From: Mucidula mucida
Lineage: Eukaryota > Basidiomycota > Agaricomycetes > Agaricales > Physalacriaceae
NCBI GenBank assembly: GCA_015501055.1
Contig: JADNYV010000453.1
Span: 1 to 27,507, forward strand
DNA: 27,507 nucleotides
Direction of reading: 5' to 3'
Below are positions 19,145 through 27,507 of the stretch, piece after piece. The notes beneath the pieces were generated by a model. The model worked only from the letters and a program-made list of their open reading frames with translations, had not been told where the DNA came from and searched no databases. The translations under genes and the position numbers were made by a program. Positions within the stretch are counted from its first letter, which is position 1. Every line of letters starts with the position of its first letter.

Positions 19145-20568
19145 ATGTTCTCCAAACGTCTTGTGTTAATCTTCTGCCTTGTCGGCCTATTATTGGTCAC
19201 ATCGGCTGCCCCAACGACAAAGGTTAGCGCCTCTATCTCTCTTCGCATAGCGCTGCTCAAGCTCTCTCTAGGCGGGTACAGGACAAACAACGGAAAAGAA
19301 TGCTATAACTAGGGTCGGTCTAGAATGCTTCTCATATGCTACTGTTAATTGATAATACAAAGCGCGGGCGCGGGGCCACCGCCGCGAAGGGTGACAGCAA
19401 CGGGAAAGGCGATAGCGCGAAGGGTGACAAAGGAGACGGTAGCAGCGCGAAGGGCGACGGGAAGGGAAATGGTGGTAGCGCGAAGGGTGATGAGAAGGGA
19501 AACGGCAAGGTGAATTTTCGTATGATTGGCGTGACCTACATACATACTCATTCCTACGCTTAGAAAAAGAATGTTTGCAAATTGGACAAAAATGTACGCT
19601 AGCCGTTCTTAGATGCACATTACGGATCTAATACGACCTTAATAGTCAAAGGCGTATCCGCCAAAGTCTGGCAAAACCTCGAGCTCCAAAGATGGCAAAG
19701 GCCGCTCGAAGGACACAGATTCTGGGCAACTCCGAAGGACAGCAAAACGACAAAGAGCAGCCGAGACTTGACGCCTAGTCGGACTATCGAGAAGCGAGAG
19801 GTAGTCACGATTGGGTACCATGGAACGATGTAGTTGCCGTTTTATTTAGACTTCGGGAGAGTTTCTAAAGGCAAACGGTGACGAATATTTGGCGGCCACA
19901 GAAGCTGGTAGACGCCTAGCACGAGAGTAGGCTCCTTATTCTGAAATCGTATCCTTCCCTGATTGGAGCTTGCAGAGAATCATTCAACGGAAATGCCGCC
20001 CTCCTTGGAAACGGACTCTACGTTGCGAGTAATGCCGAGACTGCCCAGATCTACGCACTTTCAGCTGCGGTTGAAAAGGTCCATGCCAAGGGAGGAGAAT
20101 ATGAACCCGTCGTATGCGTCTTGACGGTCGACACTTCAAAGGCCCATTCGGACTGGGTTACCGACTACAAGAAGATCTGGTTGCCGTACGCGCTGCTGGG
20201 GAGTGGGCCGAACAGACAAGCAAAGCAGAAGACGTTCATCACGAATACATTTGGTGAAGATTCAGATGACACCGCCCTTCGTTTCGCGAAGCGTGAGTTC
20301 CAACTTTGGTGTCGGCGATGTCTGCTGAATGGGACGTCAAGTTCGTAGCAATCGGCCGACCAGTGCTGCAGGCCACCAGATGATGATTCCCCCGGCTACA
20401 CTCGACCGTATACAGGACGTTCAGATGCTGATATGTTTTCCTTTGAGGACAAAGGAGTGTATACCTGCGGGCCGAGCGGGTAGTCTTTCAAAGTTGAATT
20501 ATCAGGAACTACGTAAACCTTGGAATATTTACGTGTCCGACGAGTTGGACTGCGATGATATTGAGTAG
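19145..20568 (+). pseudogene. Secreted repeat protein with ADP-ribosyltransferase-like domain, broken
   Basis: The first exon (19145-19222) encodes a clear signal peptide (MFSKRLVLIFCLVGLLLV, cut expected after TSA). In-phase introns at 19223-19271, 19314-19362, 19510-19563 and about 19594-19645 lead through a low-complexity region of AKGD/GKG repeats (19363-19509) and a Ser/Lys-rich linker. A stop at 19600 would apply only if the fourth intron were not removed. Downstream, in different frames, are GYHGT (about 19811-19825) and NGLYVASNAETAQIYA (about 20020-20067), the spacing and motifs of the His-Tyr class of ADP-ribosyltransferase folds; the third catalytic position is not identified. Frameshifts lie near 19726 and 19832, and stops between 19860 and 19990. 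As written no full protein is made. If functional in relatives, it would be exported and could modify a target with NAD+; that is inference. Confidence 0.55.
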
Positions 20569-20704
20569 CCGCGATACGCGAGTTTTTGTTTAGCCTTGGC
20601 GAAATATTACTTGGTATTGACTGTCGTCCGGTAAAACTTGAGTGATCGCCGACCCAAAAAGGGGCAGATCGCTTTGCTTCCTCCCACCACCACCTACATT
20701 CAAC

Positions 20705-20725
20705 ATGGTTCTACTATGCAGATAG
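20705..20725 (+). promoter_or_regulatory. Upstream six-codon ORF before the hydrolase gene
   Basis: ATGGTTCTACTATGCAGATAG (ATG to stop) ends 27 nt before the hydrolase start. If the transcript begins upstream of it, it could reduce translation of the main frame. In the degenerate copy the corresponding ATG opens a longer frame that overlaps the main start. The transcription start is unknown. Confidence 0.3.
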
Positions 20726-20752
20726 CGAGGCTAGTTGACGTGAGCAACAAAC

Positions 20753-21999
20753 ATGGGTGAACGCCGACCACCAAAATATGCGGAAACTACCGTTTTCGAA
20801 AAGCTGGTTATCGCTTTCTGGATCATACTTCTACGTGCGTATTACTTGTACGATGTGCAAAATGTTTCTAATTGTCATGTAGCCTTTCACATTGGCTGGA
20901 AGCTAGCCATTAACATTACTACCTCCAAGTCATGGACGCGAATTGTTACCGAAGGGTTTTCTCGGTACTTTACAGACCATCTAAAGTACAACCAAATTCA
21001 ATGGTTGCAGCCGGACACATTTGGCATCCTAAAGAAATGGACTCGACGACGGAAGGTTACGGTCACGGTCGACGAATTACCCTCGGGTGCGAAATTGTTA
21101 TGGATGGGACCGAAACGGCTGGACAAGGTCATTCTATATATCCATGGTACGTTTACTCAACGAACGCGTCTAATGCCCTGGGATTGACAAAGCGGACAGG
21201 TGGGGGCTTCGTTTTCCCACTATCTGACTTTGCGATCGCGTTCTGGAACCATGTGTGTTCCGAGTTACACGCAAAAGACGAACCCGTTGGTATGGTCTTC
21301 TTGGCCTACAGTACGTCGCGTTCCCGCAAACGCGTTCTCGTTTCTGACGGTCATATAGAATTATACCCTGATGGAAAATACCCAGACCACTTACGTGCCG
21401 CCCGCGATGCCATTGCATTCCTGCTCGAGTCTGGCGTGAAGCCATCATGTCTGCAGATAGCTGGAGAATCTGCGGGTGGCAATATCGTTCTCCAATTGAT
21501 GGCCCACATCCTTCACCCACTTCCTGCCGTTCCACCTCTTCCTCGCGATCTTCGTTTTGCTGGCGTATTTCTCATGTCGCCGTGGGTGTACCCTAGCGAC
21601 AAAGGCGGTCAAGACCAGTACGATGTGATCAGCAGCAAATCACTACTGTCCTGGGGTCATCTATTCCTCAAGGACGTTCCCCCGACAGATCTTCCTTACG
21701 TCGAAGTCTTGAACGCGCCGAAGGGATGGTTGACTGGGATGGACAACGTTGTTAACCGAATGCTGTTGACATCGGGCAGCAAGGAGGGGATGGTCGACAC
21801 TCATAAGCGATTCTATGATATCTGTGTCGGCGAGAATGGGGTCGACGTTACGTTTTTGGTGGACGAGGGCGGACTTCATGACAGCCTGATCTACGACTTT
21901 TCGCTACCGTTGCTACAGTTGTTGCAGAAGCCGCGCATAGGACCGCTTATACCCAAGGTCATTGACTGGCTCGCTGCAGGTTTTGAAATACCGGTTTAA
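20753..21999 (+). CDS. Alpha/beta hydrolase, hormone-sensitive-lipase-like
   Basis: Four exons (20753-20834, 20883-21146, 21200-21310, 21359-21999) with introns of 48, 53 and 48 nt give an intact 365-aa protein. The intron in exon 2/3 splits the oxyanion-hole motif HGGGF (residues 115-119), which is restored exactly on splicing. The nucleophile motif is GESAGG (S190), and the catalytic His is probably H326 in GGLHD; the acid residue is likely in the GxxxxxVD region before it. These are hallmarks of the alpha/beta hydrolase_3 (HSL/acetyl-hydrolase) family, which cleaves esters of lipids or small acyl groups. An N-terminal hydrophobic stretch (VIAFWIILL) may associate with membrane. It converges on the coiled-coil gene with only 24 nt between stop codons, so their 3' UTRs probably overlap. 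Confidence 0.9.
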
Positions 22000-22023
22000 T
22001 TTAATTGCCTATGTTTCGCACTA

Positions 22024-23600
22024 TCAACGTTCCGAAAGTTCGTAAAGCTCAAGCTTCTTCTCTAGCATGTTCAACTCAGCCTCCAGCTCGGCAATCTCGA
22101 CTCGCAATTCCAATGTTGTCTCACAGGCCGCCAACGATTGTTTCTCATCGATGACCTGCATCCCTTTCACCTTCCTTTTGGAGTTCTTCGTCTGCGATAC
22201 TATCGTATCCAGCTTCCCCTGCGCTTCCTTCATCTTGGAATCCCTTTGTGTCACCAACACATCGTGCCCGAGCTCCTCTCCTTTACCCATTTTCAGCTCG
22301 TGTTCTGCAAACGCCTGCGCTTCCTTCAGCTTCTCGGTCTCGATATACTGTTCCATCTTCAGTATTTCCAGCGTGGTCCTCATATACGCCACGTGTACGG
22401 CGTTGGTTTCGAACAGTGGCCTGTCGTAGGCGATCAAGCGCTCCCACACCTCCGTCCGCTTTTCGGTGAGAGGGATTTCCTTCTCCATCCTCTGGATTCG
22501 CTTCTTCAGCTTCTTCTCTTCTTTCTCCGCCGACGCTACTGCCATAGTCAACCTGTCCACTTCCTCCTCGAGCTCCTTCGAGTTATCGTGGGCGCACTGT
22601 TGCTTCAGGGCATCTCTCTCAGAAGTGAGACGAGCTAGCTCCGCTTCTGCGCGTGCTTTCCACTCGGGTACAGACCGCTGTGATCCAGTCGCTTCCGGCT
22701 GCTTCCAATCCCCTACGACCTGTTGCACCTTAACCCGAGCTTCCTTCGACCCCAGCTGCTTTTCGCGAGCCTCTAATTCTGCGGATCGAGTGGCAATGAA
22801 GTCGTCGAATTTCTTCTGCTCTGTATCGGCGCGAAGAACCTCCTGACGAACGCGTTTTCTTGTTGGGCTCGCATGTTCGCCACGGCGTGTAGATGTTGGG
22901 ATTCCTGGGCCCGGAAGGCCTGTTGTTTCATCCCATCTGTCGTGATCTTTCGGAAGGCGCGTGTGTCGTTGACCAGGTTCTTGATTTCCTTTTGTAGGCC
23001 TACGTAGGACTCGTACATACGTCTGGCGTCCTCGTCCACCTTGGTCGCTGCTGCTAGGCCGTCCTCGTAGACCGCGTACAGATCGTTGAACAGCGACCAA
23101 GACGTACGCAGAACTTCCTGTGCCTCCCGCAGACGGGCTTGACGGTCTGCTGTGTCCTCCACTTTGGCGACCTCCAAATGTTTAAGGGACTGCTTGGCGT
23201 CGCGCAAGTCGAGTTTGAGACACCCTCCTTCGAATTCTAGCTGCTCGATGTAATCCTTCTGGGTGCTGATATCTTCCCAGAGGTCTTCAAGACGCGCCAG
23301 AGTTATCGCTAGCTCGTTTTCCGTCATGGTACGCTCTTTGTCCTCTCTGTTGTCGTCGATTTCCTCATCGGACGTCTCAATGTCCGACTCTTCAGGTAAT
23401 TGTTTCTCCTAGACGCATATTGTATTAGTCCAGCGGCTTAACGGATGAAGATTGCGCACTGTGATTTGTGGGGGTAACGGTTGCGCCACTGGGGGGTCAT
23501 CTGCCTTCGCGACTAACAGGACGTAAGCCGTCGATTTGTCCAGACCAAGTAGAGTTTCCTCACCGATAGGGACTTTACCGTAGCGTCTGAGCAGCTTCAT
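22024..23600 (-). CDS. Coiled-coil protein, one frameshift
   Basis: Exon 1 is 23600-23460, a 51-nt intron with ACTAAT branch site lies at 23459-23409, and exon 2 is 23408-22024, for about 508 aa. After an N-terminal segment (MKLLRRYGKV..., residues 1-47) comes an acidic linker (about 48-75), then almost continuous heptad-patterned helix: AITLARLEDLWEDIS, KKFDDFIATRSAELEAREKQ, ELEEEVDRLTMAVASAEKE, VEIAELEAELNMLEKKLE. There is one frame break near 22855 in an A run (minus strand GAAAACGCG); one more A would keep the frame. Proteins of this type often act as dimeric scaffolds, but no family is recognised. The degenerate paralogue at 484-2004 confirms the exon layout. Confidence 0.75.
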
Positions 23601-23780
23601 CGTCGCGTGAAGGTGTGATGGTTAATGGTCAAGTGGGGGGATTAGTGGCGACAAAGACAAAGACCCTTCAAGGCATCATGTGATCCTTTCTCTCACATGA
23701 GGTCTGTTTACAATGTATAACTCTATAGTACATATGTTCTCGGTAGTGCTACCAGCGTATAATACACATAGAAACCTTGG

Positions 23781-24880
23781 TCAGTAGTACATGACTCCGT
23801 CGTTCTGCTTTTTAGGCTGCCAGTCATGGGCCGTAACGGCTTTCCAGTCGCTCATGTCACGGTCTTTCACGTGCGTGCTCGTCGCAGTGGCAGAGGAGAA
23901 TGTTGACCGAGAGGCTCCAAAATCGTCCATCGATAACAATTGAAACAAGTCGGTATCCACGCCAAACGGCGAAAACGTGCCAAAAACATCCACTGATAAC
24001 GATTGAGACATATCGGTCCCACGCCATACGGCGAAAAGGCTGAAAAAGCAAGGATATCGTCTGGGACCATAGATGATGGAGACAGGTCCATCCATGAAGG
24101 AAGCGATGTTGTGTGGCGCATGAGGGGAAATGGGATGGCGTCTGGGGTCTTCGGAGCCGGTGGTGTAACCGGAGACAAGCTCGGGGAACTTGTTAGAGAC
24201 AATGCTTTTGTCGGAACACGAGGTCGTTGACCATCGAACCGTGCGATGGAATTAAATCTGCGCCGGAATGGTCAACTACTAGAGACGATGTATGAACGAG
24301 GTGCATTACCTGTTCTTGGCACTGAGGCCAGTCCGTCCAGGGAAATATGTCTTGACAATGAGAGACCAATGCTTTCCGTGCCGCTGTACTGCGTCTCGCA
24401 GCAGGTTATCCGCTTCAGAGGTCCAAATTGAGCGGTCAATCGTAGGGTTCAGAGTATCATTCCAACGCTTCGCACATTCTGTAGATGTAGTAGTTCTCAT
24501 CTGTTAACGACGAGGAACAGAACATATCACGTACGATCGGTATTTCGCGTCCCGACTGCGCGAGCCACCAGACTCCATCGCACTCCGTGGCGGTTCACTG
24601 CCTTTATAAGACGGTCGTCCTCGTCGCGTGTCCACGCGCCCTTGACGATGTCAGGCGCCATCTTGGCAAACCACCGTTTGCGACAGTCCTTGTTTGTACG
24701 ATTTGGAATGTGCTTGGCGATGGCGGACCATCTGGATGGGTTTTGTAGATTCGTATTCTCTATAAGCGTCTCAATGATAGGGAGGAACTAGTATAGAAGA
24801 TATTACACACCTGTTTCTACAGCCAGGCGTAGAAGCTCATCCTCTTCAGCAGTCCAAGTTCGGCGTTCGCGCGACATCAT
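23781..24880 (-). CDS. MYB transcription factor with three SANT/MYB repeats
   Basis: Four exons (24880-24811, 24759-24535, 24478-24310, 24257-23781; introns 51, 56 and 52 nt) encode about 313 aa. Repeat 1 is RRTWTAEEDELLRLAV... to CRKRWFAKM, repeat 2 KGAWTRDEDDRLIKAV... to DQCAKRWNDTLNP, and repeat 3 DRSIWTSEADNLLRDAV... to LSAKNRFNSI. The regularly spaced Trp residues are those that form the MYB core, so sequence-specific DNA binding in the nucleus is expected. The C-terminal half is Ser/Pro-rich and contains two ~21-residue repeats (FSPxGV...LSxDxFG). The first of these is followed by a 1-nt frame break near 24017, in the run GTGGGACC. Splice phases are otherwise consistent. The start is the first of two adjacent ATGs. 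Confidence 0.8.
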
Positions 24881-26003
24881 TACAGGTCTTGGGTGGATGT
24901 GAAGGGCTCTTTGGGAAATCCCCCGACATGAGGAGTTTTATACCCACTAGCGCATTAACAATAGATCCAGACATGAGGGCCTGAACCAAAATCCGCCAAT
25001 GAAAGCATTCAGCGCTGCAAAATCCGAGGGGAATACCAGCAGCCAGTGATATACGCGGTTGCTATACAAGGACAACATTCGCATGGCCCTGTGTGAAGTA
25101 ACGAATGGTATGTAAGCAAAACGCCGGCGTATTTATGCGCGCCAAAATGCAGGTCTCAGGGCTGCCGTAAGACCTGAGGTCCTTCGGTCAGTTTTGGCTG
25201 TTGTGGACAGCTCACGTCAGTTCTAAGCAGCTTTTAAGTAGGACGAGCTTGCTTTCTGGGAGTCAGGAAAACAATTTGCTACTATTTCCAGTGAGGTGGG
25301 CGCCGATATTGCCGGTCATCTATGCGAGGAGATCCTCGGGAGGAGAGACATCCTCCTCGGAAACGACATCTAGAGATCTGGAGTTCGAGTCGATCATAAG
25401 TTACAAGCTGACCGTAGATATCTCGCGAGTGCCGGACCTGATAGCTCCGAGTCTGACGTGAAACCATGCATGATCTCGCGCAGAACAGTGAGGACATGAA
25501 TTTTATAACTATCCGAGTCGCGTGTACGTTGGCAGAAATGGCATGATCACCGCGTACCGCCGGCACCTTTCATTTAGGTAGTCCCCCTCGTCCATAGCCC
25601 GCAAGTGAATGGAGTGGGTGAACAGAACTGTACATGTGGGCGTGTACACATAACTATACGGTATGCCACGCTCATTGGCCACCATCACTGGCAATGGAAG
25701 CATTTTCCGCGGTTCGGGCATCGGACGGTGGTCGTGAGCACCACCATTGCCTCGCCGTCAGCGGGCAAGGTGATGTCAAAGAAGTGATGAATTGTCAATT
25801 ATAGAACTCCATGAGCACTAGTGGCCACTTGAGTCGCCTGACGACAGATTAGATAGTCTCTGGATCTAGAGTATGACTCCGACTCGGTGTGTGGCCAGGT
25901 CGTCAACTTATAGGGTATGTCTGGGGTGAGTCAATGTCGATGTAAACAGCGTCGGGGCTGAGGAAATCAGTATTTCTCGAACAAGATGAAATAGGACAAA
26001 CTA
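24881..26003. other. Intergenic region without a recognised gene
   Basis: The left part is the promoter side of the MYB gene. Frames at 25201-25461 (+), 25282-25566 (-) and 25605-25787 (+) lack recognisable domains and credible intron signals. No RNA gene or clear repeat is seen. Confidence 0.45.
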
Positions 26004-26866
26004 TCAACCTACGCTAGGTCTATAAACAAGAACCCACAAAACGAACATCGCTAGACACAAAACGAGTCCGAGGAGTAACACAAGCAAGACATTAACGCGC
26101 GTCTCCAGGTCCTTCATCGCGGACAACACTCTCGGGACATGCGCGCTCCACCTTGACTCTTCAAAAGACGTAATCTCTCTCTCCATCGTCCAAATCCTAT
26201 CCTTCAACTTCGTCTCTAAATCGACGATCTGACATGACAAGGAGTCAGCTGAGTCGAGAGCCTGCTCTGGTATGCGTGGCTGCTCTCCAGACTGTTCTCA
26301 ATCCGCGCCATGCGCTGGTCGAGATAGGCGACGTCGTCTTTGAGGTCGAGTAGAGCTTCGTCGGGAGCCTCAGCGATGGTCAAGCTGGAGCAGTCTTGCT
26401 CTGGTTGTTCATCGATGGTGGGTTCTAAGGCGTCTAGTTCCTTCTTGTCGTCGGAAGGCTCAGCAATGATCAAGCTGGAGTGGTCTTGCTCTGGTGGTTC
26501 AACGGTGGCTTTACGGTGGCTAGTTCTTTCTGTAATCTCGCTTTGACGCGGTTCAGGCGACTCGCTAGGTTGATGGCGCCCGTCTGGGGATACTATTAGC
26601 AAAAGGATCGGAAGAAGACGCGCAATGGAGCTCACATCAAAAGAATAAAAGTCTTTGCGATCGTTGCAGGGTGTCGAGTGGCTCATCATTTCAGCAGCTT
26701 CAAAATGCCGGTCATGAATGAGGTCGCTGTTCGTAGTCGTGAACGGCTCACCTTCCATCCTTGTTTCTCGCGTAAAGGCGGTATGGGACAGACGTGCTTT
26801 CTGGTCTTGTATTGAGAATGGTGGTTTCATTGGTAGTGCTTTATAAATGTTCTTTGTTTCAGCCAT
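26004..26866 (-). CDS. Tail-anchored coiled-coil protein, probably frameshifted
   Basis: It starts at ATG 26866 (MAETKNIYKALPMKPPFS). A frame stays open to 26216, then the C-terminal part continues in another frame from about 26260 to the stop at 26004. The C-terminus has a single hydrophobic helix (VNVLLVLLLGLVLCLAMFVLWVLV) followed by only a few residues, the layout of a tail-anchored membrane protein facing the cytosol. Upstream are coiled-coil blocks (DVAYLDQRMARIENSLESS; LETKLKDRIWTMEREI) and two copies of a PEQDxSSLxIAE repeat. A GTGAGC...CTAATAG element at about 26648-26606 looks like a 43-nt intron but would change frame, so the central structure is uncertain. No family is recognised. 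Confidence 0.55.
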
Positions 26867-27115
26867 GAAAGAAGTCTAATGAATGAAAGATCAAAAGACC
26901 CCGACGCCTCATGGTAGATGCCTATCTTCCGATTCAATTCATTGTTCAGACTCGTCCTCGAATGAAAAGATTGTGTAATTGTAGCGCGAGGCGGCAAAAG
27001 GAAGCACTAAGGCGATGGGTATGACTAGTGTCCAAGAATTTTAAAAGGCCATAAATAAAGCTTAAAGAAAGACCGCGCCATGAAAATCAAATCATTCAAT
27101 ACTATGATGTATACG
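26867..27115. other. Promoter-side spacer
   Basis: AT-rich spacer upstream of the tail-anchored protein gene. No gene is recognised. Confidence 0.4.
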
Positions 27116-27507
27116 TCAGAATTCTTTACGGTGGCCAACAATCTTGAGAACATACCTCGATGCACTAACACTCTCATCAACCACGGACTGCGGGTCAGCC
27201 AAACCCGATGCCGGGCACAGCAGATCCAAAACGCCCCGCCGAGTAAGACTTGTCGTCTCCCAAGGCACTAGTAAAGATCTTCTTGCCTTGTCCCCCAAAG
27301 CATTTCTAACAACCCAATTCAGCATTAACATTCTTCACAAAACAAACATAACAAACCTGGAATATCTGGAAATCCTTCCCAAAGAGTGTCTTGGAACACG
27401 CTCTGATCGAAAATCCCAAAGAAACTGCCTTGAGCGCCGACGTTTCACGTTTGAAACCCGGCTGACCACGGTGAAGCATCCTCCAAAAGGTCGCGTCTCC
27501 ATCGGTG
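27116..27507 (-). other. Possible partial gene running off the window
   Basis: On the minus strand there is an open, coding-like stretch (GSFFGIFDQSVFQDTLWEG, about 27425-27365) followed by a GTTTGT...GTTAG interval (27360-27310) that resembles an intron, then a further open frame. Upstream in the same frame is a stop near 27447. No family is recognised and the gene, if real, is truncated by the window edge. Confidence 0.3.

Larger units (their letters stand above)
20590..23695. repeat. Inverted duplicate, better-preserved arm (pairs with 396-3375)
   Basis: Contains the convergent hydrolase and coiled-coil genes plus their upstream regions. The outer limits are where recognisable similarity to the left arm fades: a GCCTTGGCGAAATATTAC block at 20594 on one side and a TGATGCCTTGAAGGGTCTTTG-type block (minus strand, about 23665-23690) on the other. 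Confidence 0.85.

Noticed and set aside
19145..19602. A free-standing 101-aa secreted peptide ending KKNVCKLDKNVR
   Set aside because: It is in frame, but a GT at about 19594 with a CTAAT branch site and AG at about 19645 continues the same low-complexity coding frame downstream towards the ADP-ribosyltransferase-like motifs, so the stop is more likely intronic.
396..23695. Hairpin or foldback read artefact joining a sequence to its own complement
   Set aside because: The 17 kb between the arms is not palindromic and the arms differ strongly at their edges, so two distinct loci are more likely.
25201..25787. ORFs of 60-94 codons on both strands
   Set aside because: Composition and context do not look coding and no motif is recognised.
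1..27507. CRISPR arrays, bacterial operons, plasmid origins or viral genes
   Set aside because: No regularly spaced repeats or prokaryotic or viral signatures are seen; introns and nuclear tRNA structure indicate a eukaryotic chromosome.

Overview
The window looks like nuclear DNA of a basidiomycete, most likely an agaricomycete mushroom-type fungus. The signs are introns of about 45-59 nt with GT...CTAAY/TTAAC...AG signals, an intron-bearing tRNA-Asp, a DUF6534-like multipass membrane protein, an F-box protein, a three-repeat MYB protein, and a long DNA-transposon ORF with a GCxMHK...NKDN motif pattern that I associate from memory with agaricomycete genomes. No species can be named from sequence alone.

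Layout. 0.4-3.4 kb is a decayed copy of a convergent gene pair: a coiled-coil protein (+) facing an alpha/beta hydrolase (-). 3.6-4.1 kb holds a tRNA-Asp-headed repeat. 5.2-6.9 kb is an aldehyde dehydrogenase gene full of 1-nt indels. 7.07-8.8 kb is a tandem duplication, each unit with a tRNA-Asp (the first looks functional, the second degenerate) and an unrecognised short minus-strand reading frame. 9.1-10.1 kb is a six-exon DUF6534-like membrane protein. 10.9-12.0 kb is an intact short-chain dehydrogenase and 12.4-14.15 kb an intact F-box protein. 14.43-18.09 kb is a DNA transposon with terminal inverted repeats, flanked by a 7-bp direct repeat, encoding one spliced ~984-aa protein. 19.1-20.6 kb is a broken gene for a secreted lysine/glycine/aspartate-repeat protein with an ADP-ribosyltransferase-like domain. 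20.75-23.6 kb is the better copy of the hydrolase / coiled-coil pair, inverted relative to the copy at 0.4-3.4 kb. 23.8-24.9 kb is a MYB transcription factor, 26.0-26.9 kb a tail-anchored coiled-coil protein, and the last 0.5 kb may hold part of a truncated gene.

The genes do not form a pathway or an obvious biosynthetic cluster; this is repeat-rich accessory-type sequence with scattered housekeeping-type genes. Many breaks are 1-nt length changes in short homopolymers inside otherwise well-preserved exons with good splice sites, so some 'pseudogenes' may be consensus errors. The transposon, dehydrogenase, F-box and hydrolase reading frames are clean. The most interesting object is the transposon: its termini, flanking repeat and complete gene model agree, but I cannot place it in a named superfamily.
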